Of a stretch of 64,000 nt of DNA, positions 47,847 through 57,412 are shown piece after piece. The position numbers and the translations under genes were made by a program. Below the pieces are notes generated by a model. That model was given only the letters and a program-made list of their open reading frames with translations, did not search any database and was not told the DNA's origin. Positions within the stretch are counted from its first letter, which is position 1; every line of letters starts with the position of its first letter. The DNA is from Clostridiaceae bacterium (GTDB taxonomy: Bacteria > Bacillota > Clostridia > DSM-8532), in NCBI GenBank assembly GCA_012521705.1, contig JAAYLX010000027.1:1-64000 (forward strand), read 5' to 3'.

Positions 47847-47886
47847 AACCGCTGAAACGATGTTATCATGTTCGTTTCAGCGGTTC
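47847..47886 (-). terminator. Terminator after tRNA-Val
   Basis: A 14-pair stem AACCGCTGAAACGA with its complement, loop of about 11 bases, followed on the minus strand by TTTTATTTT. Confidence 0.85.
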
Positions 47887-47891
47887 ATATT

Positions 47892-47968
47892 TGGTGGTCG
47901 CTACTGGAATCGAACCAGTGACCCCTTGCATGTCAAGCAAGTACTCTAACCATCTGAGCTAAGCGACC
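47892..47968 (-). tRNA. tRNA-Val (anticodon GAC)
   Basis: A 77-base cloverleaf: acceptor GGTCGCT/AGCGACC, D-loop TTAGCTCAGATGGTTAGA, anticodon stem CTTGC/GCAAG with loop TTGACAT (anticodon GAC reading GUC/GUU), T-arm GGTTCGATTCC, discriminator A and an encoded CCA. Confidence 0.96.
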
Positions 47969-48017
47969 ATATTATTCATTTTAATAAATCGGTTATTGCC
48001 GTTTAACGGCGAAATAA

Positions 48018-48046
48018 ATTATAGCATCGATTATATTATTTGTAAA
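48018..48046 (-). promoter_or_regulatory. Promoter of tRNA-Val
   Basis: Minus-strand TTTACA (48041-48046), 17-bp spacer, TATAAT (48018-48023), about 50 bp upstream of the mature 5' end. Confidence 0.75.
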
Positions 48047-48117
48047 GTATTGAATTTATCTATATTTTATGATTATTCCGCCCTTAAGATATTGAGTGAT
48101 TACCACTCCTTTAATTT

Positions 48118-49791
48118 TTAAAACGGCGGCAGAACATCCAGTATCAGAAGTGTAATATCATCTGAAGGATCCGTGCCTATAAATTCTTTTACATCCCGGG
48201 TAATAGACTGGGACAGATGGTCTACTCCCCATTTATACTGGTCTTTGATTACATTCTTCAACCTGGAAAGGGAGTATTTTTCTTTTTCCTTGTTTTTAGC
48301 ATCCACAAGCCCGTCGGTATATAAAATAAGCTTGTCGTTGGGAAATAGCAGAACCTGATGATTTACGAATTTGGGCTTGTAGAAGTTCCCTAATTTGCAT
48401 ATTGCAAAACCGGTGTTGTCAAGTTCCTGAATGGAGCCGTCAGGCCGCACTCTTAACGGGGTTGTGTTGAGTCCTCCTGATGCGTAGGAGAATATTCCCG
48501 TATCGGTGTTGAATATGCCATAAATCATTACAATGTACATATTCTCATCAAAATTCGAAGCGTTCATGGATTCATATATATTCCCCAATACAACCGAAGG
48601 AATAGACATACCTTCCCGGCCTTCCTCTTCCAAAAGAGCCTGGAGCCTTTGAATAATATAAATTGAAAGCATGGCGGCAGAAACACCATGTCCTGATACA
48701 TCACCTATACAAATAGCAAAACGTGACTCATCCAGCCTGAAAACATTGTAAAAATCACCGCTCAAATTGTCTGCCGGAACATAACTTGCAGAGAAAGCGA
48801 CATAATCATTACCCGGAAGTATCTCCGGAAGCATTGAGAGCTGCATCCTTCTTGCAACCTCCTGATCTGCAAGAAGTTTTTCGTTAATTGCCCTTAATTC
48901 GGCAGTACGTTTTTCCACGAGCCTGTCCAACTCCGAAACATAGTTGTCAAGCTCTTCTTTTGTCCGTATCAACATTGAATGAGGTCTTTTAATTCCAAAT
49001 AAATAGTAAAAGTTAAGAAGAATTATACATGAATTAATCTGGAACACATAAGCAAACAAGTTCCATATATCATTCACAAACTTGATATTCGACATGGACA
49101 CAATGCTGAACAGAATCATAGCAAAAGTCAGGAATAACCTTCTGTACAGAGGCTCATTTACTTTGTAATACTTTTTAAAAACAACGAATAGTGTGACAAT
49201 AGAAATGAATATAACAGCGGCAGCCATTATTCCGGCAGGTGGAGTCAAACCCTGGAATTCTGCCAGCATCTTTGAACTAACAGTGAAGGGTCCATACAGC
49301 ACACAGGTAAAAAGAGACCCCGCACCAATTATTATAGTTAAACTTAAGAAAGATATTTTGAGATTGCTTAATTCGCCTCTCCTGTCATCACTGAACAACA
49401 GAACCAGGATAAAACCAACCGCACCCAATAGTCTTCCGATAAACCAGAGAAATATAACATTGTCTGGGTTCATTACCCCGCGTACAGAAAAATCAAAAAT
49501 CAGCGGCAGGTCAAGAACTGTTACTGTCAGAAGCACAAAGCTTGACATCAGCATACGCCTGTTTTTTATTATTTGATAAATATATATGGAAAAGATAAAA
49601 GCAGAAGCTGAGATTATTATGTTAAGAAAAATAATTATGTTGATAGCTGTTTTATTTGAATCAGAGGGACCAAAAAAAGGTTCATTCAGTTTGACAATTA
49701 AGGCTAAAGATACGCACACAGACAGAACAATGATTTCAAAGAAGGGGCTTTTCAGCTGTTTCAGGTAATTCCTGAAATCTGTTGAATTCAT
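48118..49791 (-). CDS. Membrane-bound SpoIIE/RsbU-type PP2C phosphatase
   Basis: 557 residues. About eight hydrophobic segments fill residues 18-270, then a coiled-coil linker (KEELDNYVSELDRLVEKRTAEL) and a PP2C domain of the SpoIIE type with metal-binding motifs SGDFYNV, IGDVSGHGVSAAM, LYTDGLVDA and SDDITLLIL. It probably dephosphorylates an anti-anti-sigma factor in response to a membrane signal. No such partner is adjacent. Confidence 0.92.
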   Translation of the reverse strand: MNSTDFRNYLKQLKSPFFEIIVLSVCVSLALIVKLNEPFFGPSDSNKTAINIIIFLNIIISASAFIFSIYIYQIIKNRRMLMSSFVLLTVTVLDLPLIFDFSVRGVMNPDNVIFLWFIGRLLGAVGFILVLLFSDDRRGELSNLKISFLSLTIIIGAGSLFTCVLYGPFTVSSKMLAEFQGLTPPAGIMAAAVIFISIVTLFVVFKKYYKVNEPLYRRLFLTFAMILFSIVSMSNIKFVNDIWNLFAYVFQINSCIILLNFYYLFGIKRPHSMLIRTKEELDNYVSELDRLVEKRTAELRAINEKLLADQEVARRMQLSMLPEILPGNDYVAFSASYVPADNLSGDFYNVFRLDESRFAICIGDVSGHGVSAAMLSIYIIQRLQALLEEEGREGMSIPSVVLGNIYESMNASNFDENMYIVMIYGIFNTDTGIFSYASGGLNTTPLRVRPDGSIQELDNTGFAICKLGNFYKPKFVNHQVLLFPNDKLILYTDGLVDAKNKEKEKYSLSRLKNVIKDQYKWGVDHLSQSITRDVKEFIGTDPSDDITLLILDVLPPF

Positions 49792-49991
49792 GTTAATCCT
49801 CCGGCAGTTTTATCTTTAAGTATCTCAAAAAATCTTGTGTAACCTGAAACCAAATTAATTGCATAGTTCTGCCTTTATAAGTCTATATTAACACATAAAT
49901 ATTAAGTATGACAATAAACTACAAATAATGATTACAATATTTTACTTTCTACATAGTTTCAAAGTCGATCAGATTGGAATTTATTCATAAA

Positions 49992-50022
49992 CAAAAAACC
50001 CGCCTGTTTCAGGCAGGTTTAT
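49992..50022 (-). terminator. Terminator after the DegU-like gene
   Basis: Minus strand: AACCTGCCTG, three A loop bases, CAGGCGGGTT, then TTTTTT. About 50 bp past the stop codon. Confidence 0.88.
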
Positions 50023-50072
50023 TATAATCTTTTGAGTTTTTTCAATTTGAATTGGATGACGGTATATTAACT

Positions 50073-50720
50073 TCAGGCTTCGACAATTCTGTTCTTGATG
50101 GCATATACTGCAGCCTGGGTCCTGTCCTGTACATCCAGCTTTCTGAAAATATTTGAGATGTGATTTTTAACTGTTTTTTCGCTTATGGACAGTTCTTTTG
50201 CAATTTCTTTGTTCAGCATTCCTTTTGTCAGAAGCTTTAAGACATCTGTTTCTCTGGAAGTCAGTATACTTCTTGGGTCATCGTTCCCGCTTTTTATTCT
50301 CTTGTATTCATTGACAAGTTCATTTGTCATACAGGGCTGAATGTAGGTCTGCCCATCGTATACACATCTGACCGATTCAATGAGCACTTTTGAGTCCGCA
50401 TCCTTGAGAATATATCCTAAAGCCCCAAGCTCCAGTGCTTTAAGCAGGTATTCCCTGTCCTGATGAATGGTAAGCAAAATGACTTTTGCCGAACTGTCTG
50501 ATTTCTTTATGTTTTCCAATGCCTCCAGGCCATTTAGAACCGGCATGTTAATATCCATCAGTACAATGTCGGGCTTTACAATCGCATACTCATCAACCAA
50601 TGCCTTTCCGTCAGGATAACCTGCAATTACCTTTATATCAGGCTCGAGCTCAAGAAGCTGTTTCAGTCCCTCACGGATCATTGAATGATCTTCTGCAATA
50701 GCTACTTTTATGATTTCCAT
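50073..50720 (-). CDS. NarL/LuxR-family response regulator (DegU-like)
   Basis: 215 residues. Receiver with acidic pair AEDH, phosphoacceptor in IVLMDINMP and Lys in GYILKDA. The C-terminal LuxR-type HTH has LTSRETDVLKLLTKGMLNKEIA and SEKTVKNHISNIFRKLDV. Output partner of the kinase encoded three bases upstream. Target genes unknown; DegU-type regulators govern motility, exoenzymes and biofilm in Bacillus. Confidence 0.93.
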   Translation of the reverse strand: MEIIKVAIAEDHSMIREGLKQLLELEPDIKVIAGYPDGKALVDEYAIVKPDIVLMDINMPVLNGLEALENIKKSDSSAKVILLTIHQDREYLLKALELGALGYILKDADSKVLIESVRCVYDGQTYIQPCMTNELVNEYKRIKSGNDDPRSILTSRETDVLKLLTKGMLNKEIAKELSISEKTVKNHISNIFRKLDVQDRTQAAVYAIKNRIVEA

Positions 50721-50723
50721 CCC

Positions 50724-51887
50724 TTAAGTGACCCCCTGTAGATCGTTTGGCAATTTGACACAGACCGTAGTGCCTGAACCAACCGAAGATTTAATTGAAA
50801 AAGAGCCTTCCAGCAATTCAACACGTTCTTTCATGCCCAATAATCCGAAACCGCCGTTTTCATCAAATTCAAGCTCATCCAATAACGAGGTGTCAAAACC
50901 CTTCCCGTCATCTTTAACGCGAATTGTAATGTTCTTGTCATTGCATTCCAATTGCACAGAAACAAAACTGGCTTTTGCATGTTTCCTCACATTATTGAGA
51001 CATTCCTGGACTACTCTGAAGACAGCCAGAACAATGTTGTTGTCTTTGATACGATCAATATTGCCTCGCATTTTCAATTCCAGATTCATCTGATTGTCTT
51101 CTTTGAAGTTCTCAATATACTTTTGCAATGTAGGCTTTAATCCCAAGTCGTCAATTGACATTGGTCTTAAATCATAAATGATCCGGCGGACATCTTTAAG
51201 GCAGTCCCTCACTATATCTTTTAGTTCGTTAAGTTCAGTAATAGCTTTGTTGATGTCTATTCCTGCCAGTTTACCGCAAATCTCCGCCTTCAGAACAACA
51301 TTGCTCATGGACTGGGCAGGTCCGTCGTGAATTTCCCTTGCTATACGATGGCGTTCATCCTCCTGGGCCTTAATAACACGGATTGCAAGAATCCTTTTAT
51401 TCTCGCAGTCTTCCAGGTGTTCATCAACTTTCTGCAAATCGCCGGACAGATAATCAAGAACTGTTCCTACCTGAATAACCAACTTTTCGGCTTTTTGGAC
51501 AGTCTCCAAGGCATTTTTCAGGCGTACTTCAATTTCGTTTCTTCGAATTATGACCTGTCTTTCACGTTCACGCGCCACTGCAAGCTGAACTATCAAATCC
51601 TGTGTTTTCTGGTAGGCTTCTGCCATTTCTTTCTCTGTATAGGCATCATAGTTTTTATTTATGGCAGCGAGCTTTTTTCTGCCGTTCGCAACTTTAATCT
51701 CAAGACTCTCACATTCATTCATCATCTCAGTGGCTTCATGTCTTAACTTCTTAAGTTCAGTCATGAGTTCCTGAACTTCTTTTCTCGCGCTTTCAGCAAT
51801 GTCAAAAATTGCGTCTTTACTGTCCTGAATAACGCTTATTGTATTTTTTATAATTCGATTAATTCGTATAACATCTTTATTGGCCAA
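50724..51887 (-). CDS. Cytoplasmic sensor histidine kinase (DegS-like, HisKA_3)
   Basis: 387 residues starting at TTG, seven bases after GGGAGG. There is no membrane segment. A long coiled-coil sensor region (about 15-180, as in DegS) leads to the HisKA_3 motif ERHRIAREIHDGPAQS and a HATPase_c domain (VQECLNNVRKHAKA, DDGKGFD, GGFGLLGMKERV). It pairs with the DegU-like regulator. nrdR lies upstream. Confidence 0.93.
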   Translation of the reverse strand: MANKDVIRINRIIKNTISVIQDSKDAIFDIAESARKEVQELMTELKKLRHEATEMMNECESLEIKVANGRKKLAAINKNYDAYTEKEMAEAYQKTQDLIVQLAVARERERQVIIRRNEIEVRLKNALETVQKAEKLVIQVGTVLDYLSGDLQKVDEHLEDCENKRILAIRVIKAQEDERHRIAREIHDGPAQSMSNVVLKAEICGKLAGIDINKAITELNELKDIVRDCLKDVRRIIYDLRPMSIDDLGLKPTLQKYIENFKEDNQMNLELKMRGNIDRIKDNNIVLAVFRVVQECLNNVRKHAKASFVSVQLECNDKNITIRVKDDGKGFDTSLLDELEFDENGGFGLLGMKERVELLEGSFSIKSSVGSGTTVCVKLPNDLQGVT

Positions 51888-51948
51888 GGATAAACCTCCC
51901 GGTTCCGGCAAACAACAAACAATGAATACACAAACTGTATTCTTTCAG

Positions 51949-52404
51949 TTACTTATCCAGCAATAGTTTATTTAGTTCTTCCATGAATGTATTTATATCT
52001 TTAAATTGGCGATATACCGAAGCGAACCTTACATAGGCCACTTCATCCAGTTCTTTTAATTTCTCCATTACAAGCTCACCGATAAATGAACTGGTGACTT
52101 CGCGTTCAAGAGAATTGCTGATCTGTGCTTCAATGGAATCAAGGATGGATTCAATCTGGTTGATTGATACAGAGCGTTTTTCACAGGCTCTCAGAATGCC
52201 TTTCCTGACTTTATCCCTGTCATAGGACTGGCGTGAGCCATCCTTCTTGATAACCATAATTGGCAGGTATTCTACCTTCTCATAGGTAGTATAACGTTTG
52301 TGGCAGCTTAAGCATTCACGTCTTCTTCTAATGGTCATACCTTCATCGGTTGGTCTTGAGTCAATTACCCGGTCTTCGTCATATGAACAATATGGGCAAC
52401 GCAT
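51949..52404 (-). CDS. nrdR: Transcriptional repressor NrdR
   Basis: 151 residues, standard length. An N-terminal zinc ribbon (MRCPYC and CLSCHKRY) is followed by the ATP-cone domain ([20 protein letters not shown]). It represses ribonucleotide reductase genes according to the ATP/dATP state. No nrd gene or obvious NrdR box is in the window. Proximity to sigG/sigE is common in clostridia. Confidence 0.97.
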   Translation of the reverse strand: MRCPYCSYDEDRVIDSRPTDEGMTIRRRRECLSCHKRYTTYEKVEYLPIMVIKKDGSRQSYDRDKVRKGILRACEKRSVSINQIESILDSIEAQISNSLEREVTSSFIGELVMEKLKELDEVAYVRFASVYRQFKDINTFMEELNKLLLDK

Positions 52405-52745
52405 ATCTCCATCCTCCGTGTTTTCTTTGTTTACAAACTTTTTATCGGCATGGCCTCTCTGTGCAAAAACACACTATAACTTTATAATACGACATTTTAA
52501 ATCATTTTGTATATTAAATATTTTAGGTATTTAGTACTATTATATTGTAATTTTTGTAAGATGTCAGTATCTATTTACAGTTTAGGATAGCAAATCCTTT
52601 AAAGTGTTAACCCGAAATTTGGTCAATATCTGTACTGTAAAAAATGCAGAAAAAGGAAGAAGGGACTCCTCCCATATCCCTTCTTCTTAAGCCTCTCTAT
52701 TATAAATTGATTGAACAATTTGAATCAAAATATAAACAACTGATT
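52405..52745. other. Intergenic region between nrdR and the anti-sigma-like gene
   Basis: 340 AT-rich bp with no supported ORF. It holds a terminator at 52650-52690 for the sigma/anti-sigma unit and must contain the nrdR promoter; no clear -35/-10 pair was chosen. Confidence 0.5.
52650..52690 (-). terminator. Terminator after the ECF sigma/anti-sigma-like unit
   Basis: AAGAAGAAGGGA pairs with TCCCTTCTTCCT, and T-rich runs follow on the minus strand, about 60 bp past the stop. Confidence 0.7.
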
Positions 52746-53957
52746 TTATTTTATATAGTTCCGAAGAAAATCTGCAAATTCCTGGGAAATTTCATATCTC
52801 GAAATAAATCCGATATTTCTGTAATAATAAGTGTCGAAAAATACTCCGCTCTGGTTATAGATCCTTATGCCAACCGGATTGTCAAGAGCATCTGTACCTG
52901 CGCCCTGACTGGGAGCAACTTGACCAACTCCGGTATTTGGAACTGTATCCCCCATATCAACCATACCGCTATCTGATGAGACCGGTGTATCGCCTGATGA
53001 ATACTCTTCCCGTTTAAGCGGCATATCATCTGCTGTTTCTGCTGTCTGTGCTTCAGGCAATATGGGCGGTACATACTTGACAGGATCAACTGCGTCCGGA
53101 GCTGTTTCAGGAGGCGGTGCCACATCCGGTGCCTGAATGTCAACTTCCACATCCCTGCCGGATACCACACCGGGCCTCTGGTTAAACAGACGTTCAAAAT
53201 ACTTGTCGCTTGAATTCTTCAATACCGAATAGAAATTATAGAAGCGTGTAATATCGTTCAGATCAGTAATTTCTCCACTTATATCCAGTCTTCCTTCAAG
53301 TTTGCTCTGTTCGGAATAAACTATAAACTGTATTTTGGCAATATCCTCAGCCTTATTGATCCCGTATAGTTTCAGGTATTCAATTGCGTCCTCATCCTGA
53401 TTGTTATTGTAGCTTTCAAATGAAAGAAACTGGAATAACAGATACGAATCATCCTTTTTGACTGCAACCACCGCTTCGCATCCGGCAGGCTTGTAGCCGT
53501 ATACCTCACGGCCAATAAGGCTTTGATCGGCGGCTTTGGTGATGGTTGCAAGTTTTTCCCCGATATCATTTTCATCTATTCGGGCAGGGAATCCAAATTC
53601 CGATCTCATTTCATCAGACATAAGGTAGTAATGCCTGTTGTTAAAAGTAAACTCATTGAGAAGTGGAGCTGCCATGTCCTCCCTTGCGTCAGAATCGGTC
53701 ACTAAACCAGGCTCCGCTAAGCCAGGCTGTGAAGTATTTGCATTTTCTCTCTGAAACAAGGGAGAAGTTTTATAAAATAAAATGCTGACCGCCATTACAA
53801 CAACCATGGTAAGCGCAGGAACAACTTTTCTGAAATTAAATCTCGCCATTGTTTTCTCCTTCCCAGTATGACTCAGAATATTGTCAAGCATCCGACTTTT
53901 TGCATATTCATCGGGCATAATTTTATCAAAGGATGCATTAAGCTCTTCTCTTTTCAC
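52746..53957 (-). CDS. Membrane-anchored partner of the ECF sigma factor (putative anti-sigma)
   Basis: 403 residues. A short cytoplasmic N-terminus (MKREELNASFDKIMPDEYAKSRM), one membrane helix at about 44-64, and a large extracytoplasmic part whose C-terminal third is rich in Pro, Ala, Asp and Thr, like a wall-spanning linker. The start overlaps the sigma gene by four bases (ATGA). Topology and coupling suggest an anti-sigma factor, though no ZAS zinc motif is present, and the cytoplasmic region looks more like the RsgI/DUF4179 style. Confidence 0.72.
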   Translation of the reverse strand: MKREELNASFDKIMPDEYAKSRMLDNILSHTGKEKTMARFNFRKVVPALTMVVVMAVSILFYKTSPLFQRENANTSQPGLAEPGLVTDSDAREDMAAPLLNEFTFNNRHYYLMSDEMRSEFGFPARIDENDIGEKLATITKAADQSLIGREVYGYKPAGCEAVVAVKKDDSYLLFQFLSFESYNNNQDEDAIEYLKLYGINKAEDIAKIQFIVYSEQSKLEGRLDISGEITDLNDITRFYNFYSVLKNSSDKYFERLFNQRPGVVSGRDVEVDIQAPDVAPPPETAPDAVDPVKYVPPILPEAQTAETADDMPLKREEYSSGDTPVSSDSGMVDMGDTVPNTGVGQVAPSQGAGTDALDNPVGIRIYNQSGVFFDTYYYRNIGFISRYEISQEFADFLRNYIK

Positions 53958-54445
53958 TCTAAATCACCCTCCATTTCCATTTTTAATAGTTTTCTTCCCT
54001 TATGGAGCAAGCTTCGTACAGTGGAATGGTTTTTCCTGAGTATTCCCGCAATCTCGGCAGTACTGTAACCTTCATAATAGTAAAGGTATATGGGAGTTTT
54101 ATATTTCGGGGGAAGAGCCAATACTTTTTCCATATTACTGTCTATATCAAATTTCTGCACAAAGCCAACATCTTTAGCCTGTTCAATGCCAACTGTTTTG
54201 GACCACCAGTTTCTGAAATGATCCTTGCACAGGTTTGTCGCAGTCCGAATCAACCAGGCCTTTTCATGTTCCTCATTTTGAAAAACAGTTCCGTCCCTCA
54301 TAAGCCGAAGAAATGTATTTTGCACCATATCCTCGGTATCATGCTGGTTTTTCATGTACATGAAGCAAACCCTGTACACCGTATTTACGTGCCGGTTATA
54401 AATCTGAGTAAGCTCTTCATCCGTACGCAATAAAGAACTCTTCAA
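53954..54445 (-). CDS. ECF-type RNA polymerase sigma factor
   Basis: 163 residues from a TTG codon seven bases after GGGGG; the longer frame has no ribosome-binding site. Region 2 (IYNRHVNTVYRVCFMYMKN, DTEDMVQNTFLRLMR) and region 4 (KYKTPIYLYYYEGYSTAEIAGIL, STVRSLLHKGRKLL) are clear. Small sigma factors of this kind answer envelope or extracytoplasmic signals, held by the membrane partner encoded downstream. Confidence 0.93.
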   Translation of the reverse strand: MKSSLLRTDEELTQIYNRHVNTVYRVCFMYMKNQHDTEDMVQNTFLRLMRDGTVFQNEEHEKAWLIRTATNLCKDHFRNWWSKTVGIEQAKDVGFVQKFDIDSNMEKVLALPPKYKTPIYLYYYEGYSTAEIAGILRKNHSTVRSLLHKGRKLLKMEMEGDLE

Positions 54446-54806
54446 TTTACTTCCCCCTTTCATATTGAATACGATTGAAGCGGCCAAAATGTTGAGGGAT
54501 ATATAAAAAATTTTATAAGATTTCATTATATACTTATACCCTTTATAAATTGCTGAAATAAGCTGACTTTCAGAGAATAACATAAAAACTTAACAATTGC
54601 AGAAAAAAACAAGAAAATTATAACAATCGCAGAGGAGGAACACGGGGAAGAAAATAATTATAATTCCATGGAGAAGCAAAGATAACAAGTGCTGCTCAAT
54701 CTTATTGAACAACCGACCAATTATTCGGCCAAATAAGAAAATAAAAAACCCTGAAAACTTAAACAGCTTTCAGGATTTTTATCTTGGCATCCCGTACATA
54801 TATATC
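54446..54806. other. Intergenic region between sigG and the ECF sigma gene
   Basis: 360 bp, very AT-rich. Holds the sigG terminator at 54743-54783 and presumably the promoter of the ECF sigma unit; nothing else recognised. Confidence 0.5.
54743..54783 (-). terminator. Terminator after sigG
   Basis: TCCTGAAAGC and a matching TTTTCAGGG arm, then six T residues on the minus strand. Located about 25 bp past the sigG stop. Confidence 0.8.
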
Positions 54807-55574
54807 TCATACATACTTTTGCATGTGTTTCAATGCCGACTTTTCAAGCCTTGATACCTGTGCCTGGGAGATTCCGATTTCATCTGCCACTTCCATCTGG
54901 GTCCTGCCCTGGAAAAATCTCAGGTCCACAATTTTCTTCTCCCGTTCTGAAAGTTTGCTCATGGCTTCGCTTATAGAAATACTTTCAAGCCATTTTTCAT
55001 CGCTGTTTTTTTCGTCCTTTACCTGGTCCATTACATAAATTGCGTCCCCACCGTCATGATAAACCGATTCGAACAATGAAATGGGATCCTGTATAGCGTC
55101 AAGAGCCATTACCACATCCTCTTTTGACATACCTATCTCTTTGGCAATATCATTGACGCTGGGTTCTCTTGATTCCTTGCCCACAAGTTTGTCTCTTGCC
55201 TGCAGTGCTTTATATGCCGTATCCTTCAGGGATCTGGATACACGTATCGGGTTGTTGTCCCGTAAATATCTTCTTATTTCACCAATTATCATTGGAACCG
55301 CATAAGTGGAGAATTTGACATTATGGCTAAGATCAAAATTATCTATTGCTTTAATGAGTCCTATACAACCCACCTGAAAAAGATCATCAGCGTTTTCTCC
55401 TCTGTTTCCGAATCTCTGGATCACACTCAAAACCAACCGGAGATTCCCCTGAATGAACTCTTCCCTTGCCGCCTTGTCCCCCTTTTTGATTCTCTTGAAA
55501 AGTTCATCCATTTTACTGCTTGAAAGTAATGGTAGACGTGATGTATTGACACCGCAAATCTCAACCTTGTTCAT
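54807..55574 (-). CDS. sigG: Sporulation sigma factor SigG
   Basis: 255 residues, forespore-specific late sigma factor. The N-terminal MNKVEICGVNTSRLPLL is typical of sigma-G; region 2 (DDLFQVGCIGLIKAIDNFDL), region 3 and region 4 (GRTQMEVADEIGISQAQVSRLE) follow. It lies downstream of sigE as in Bacillus and clostridia. The ribosome-binding site GAGAGGTG is 12 bases from the ATG, unusually far, and can be paired in a hairpin. Confidence 0.97.
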   Translation of the reverse strand: MNKVEICGVNTSRLPLLSSSKMDELFKRIKKGDKAAREEFIQGNLRLVLSVIQRFGNRGENADDLFQVGCIGLIKAIDNFDLSHNVKFSTYAVPMIIGEIRRYLRDNNPIRVSRSLKDTAYKALQARDKLVGKESREPSVNDIAKEIGMSKEDVVMALDAIQDPISLFESVYHDGGDAIYVMDQVKDEKNSDEKWLESISISEAMSKLSEREKKIVDLRFFQGRTQMEVADEIGISQAQVSRLEKSALKHMQKYV

Positions 55575-55582
55575 AAAAAATC

Positions 55583-55647
55583 AACACACCTCTCTTTGAC
55601 CGCTGCAGGAATGTCACTGTTAACATTCTTGTCTGAGGAGGTGTGTT
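55583..55647 (-). promoter_or_regulatory. Leader hairpin that can sequester the sigG ribosome-binding site
   Basis: AACACACCTC (55638-55647 on the minus strand) is complementary to GAGGTGTGTT (55583-55592), which contains the sigG Shine-Dalgarno. A second hairpin GAATGT/ACATTC (55609-55628) is nested in the loop. In read-through transcripts from sigE the site would be masked; a transcript starting inside the loop would be free. Confidence 0.7.
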
Positions 55648-55748
55648 TTATTCTGAATTTTATTCTGAAAATATTTTGAAAAGGCCTTGACAAGCGGGTT
55701 TCCCTTCGCACGTCTTGATCAGAGAACTTAAGGAATATTATGGTAAAA

Positions 55749-56456
55749 TCATAACATTCGTACTATTTCACGCTTTAATCTTCCCAAAATACGTTTTTCC
55801 AACCGGGAAATATATGACTGTGATATTCCAAGCATATCGGCCACTTCTTTTTGCGTTTTTTCAAGGTGGTTATTTAGACCAAACCGCAATTCCATGATGC
55901 GCTTTTCCCTGCCGCTCAGTTTATTCATCGCGCTGATAAGAAGTTTTCTGTCGGTTTCTTCTTCCAGATTTCTCTGGATAATATCACTGTCAGTACCCAG
56001 AATATCGGACAGAAGCAGTTCATTGCCATCCCAGTCAACATTCAGAGGCTCTTCAAACGATACTTCGGTCCTTGACCGGCTGTTTTTCCTCAGATACATA
56101 AGAATCTCATTTTCAATGCATCTTGAAGCATAGGTGGCAAGTTTGATATTCCTTCCGGGGTTATATGTATTGATTGCCTTGATAAGTCCAATGGTACCAA
56201 TTGAGGTCAAATCTTCTATATCAACACCGGTATTTTCAAATTTTCTCGCAATATATACCACAAGTCTCAGATTTCTTTCTATCAATATTCTCTTTACAGA
56301 CATATCTCCATTTTCCAAATCCTCAAGCAAGGCCGCTTCTTCTTCCGGAGGCAGGGGCGGAGGCAAAATATCATTTCCTCCTATATAGTAAACTTCATTT
56401 TCTCCCTGCTCATTATTCATAAGTGTGATAATGAAACCAAATACTTTCTTAAACAT
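55749..56456 (-). CDS. sigE: Sporulation sigma factor SigE (pro-form)
   Basis: 235 residues from the ATG seven bases after AAGGAG. An N-terminal hydrophobic pro-sequence region ([26 protein letters not shown]) precedes region 2 ([20 protein letters not shown]) and region 4 ([21 protein letters not shown]). Made as an inactive precursor, cut by SpoIIGA encoded directly upstream, and active in the mother cell. Confidence 0.97.
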   Translation of the reverse strand: MFKKVFGFIITLMNNEQGENEVYYIGGNDILPPPLPPEEEAALLEDLENGDMSVKRILIERNLRLVVYIARKFENTGVDIEDLTSIGTIGLIKAINTYNPGRNIKLATYASRCIENEILMYLRKNSRSRTEVSFEEPLNVDWDGNELLLSDILGTDSDIIQRNLEEETDRKLLISAMNKLSGREKRIMELRFGLNNHLEKTQKEVADMLGISQSYISRLEKRILGRLKREIVRML

Positions 56457-56509
56457 ATTTACTCTCCTTCCAGGCATGTCATGTAAAACAAAGTTTATAT
56501 AGAATAGTT

Positions 56510-57412
56510 TTATATTTTAGGTATCATCGCAGGACCAAGAAGCGCCGAATACTTTGAATTGTGGGACAGCTTGGTGCTGCAGATACCAACAATTACATCA
56601 TTAATTTCTTTGAAAGTTCCCTCCTGGCACACCCGGACATTGTCCGGTCTGAAACCAGTCAACAGGCCGTTTTCACTTCCGATTGACTTAAACGGTATAA
56701 GGTGCAGGCGTTTAAGCCATGGTTCATATTTCTTGTTCATAGAACCTGAAAAAGTACCTATTTTGTTTGTCACAACCGAGTCATAAACCTCGGGAGGGAG
56801 TATTTCTTTCACAGTCTCTGCCTCCACCACCATGACCGGATAACCTGTTATGGGGTCCACCAAAGAGTTTCCTGTATCAATAAGGGCATTGAATCTTACT
56901 GTTTTCTCTCCAAGTCTTACAAGAACAGGTATTATGGAGCCTTCCCGCAACACCTTGCCCGACAGAATTCTCCCAATCGGCCTAATAAGGACAATACACA
57001 GCCCCACTGAGAACATAAACGCTTTAAGCGTTCCCTGAGGGCTCACATACATTAAACCTCCATAAGTTATAACCCCACCTTCGAAAATGTTTGACAGACC
57101 ATATGTACAACCTGCCAACAGAAAAGCTGTCAGCAGCATCATCCCCCACCGTTTCAGAAACTCAGAAAAATTCCTGATTTTAAATGCAATCAGAACCATC
57201 AATACTGAAACAACAATCTTAATCATGATTGATGACAGTACTGTAATTTCAGGAAATACCGTAGCAATTACCGCATAAATTGCTCCCAAGGCTGCTGCCA
57301 ACAGAACCCTGTGGATCTTGACACTGCATCCGGATATAATGCTGGCAAGTTTTAAAATAAGGCAATTAGCCAGGGCATTCTCAATAAATAACAGGTCTGC
57401 GTAGACAACCAC
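56510..57412 (-). CDS. spoIIGA: Sigma-E processing peptidase SpoIIGA
   Basis: 300 residues. About five membrane helices in residues 1-155 and a C-terminal aspartic-protease-like domain with the catalytic [18 protein letters not shown]. It cleaves pro-sigma-E after signalling from the forespore. Starts at GTG, seven bases after AAGGGAG. It leads the spoIIGA-sigE-sigG cluster, with 53 bases to sigE. Confidence 0.96.
   Translation of the reverse strand: MVVYADLLFIENALANCLILKLASIISGCSVKIHRVLLAAALGAIYAVIATVFPEITVLSSIMIKIVVSVLMVLIAFKIRNFSEFLKRWGMMLLTAFLLAGCTYGLSNIFEGGVITYGGLMYVSPQGTLKAFMFSVGLCIVLIRPIGRILSGKVLREGSIIPVLVRLGEKTVRFNALIDTGNSLVDPITGYPVMVVEAETVKEILPPEVYDSVVTNKIGTFSGSMNKKYEPWLKRLHLIPFKSIGSENGLLTGFRPDNVRVCQEGTFKEINDVIVGICSTKLSHNSKYSALLGPAMIPKI

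Larger units (their letters stand above)
47650..48117. other. Intergenic region carrying tRNA-Val with its promoter and terminator
   Basis: The 468-bp gap is taken up by one tRNA gene, its promoter on the right and a terminator on the left. The remaining 200 bp (47650-47845) is AT-rich and holds nothing recognised apart from the presumed promoter of the nucleotidyltransferase gene. Confidence 0.6.
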
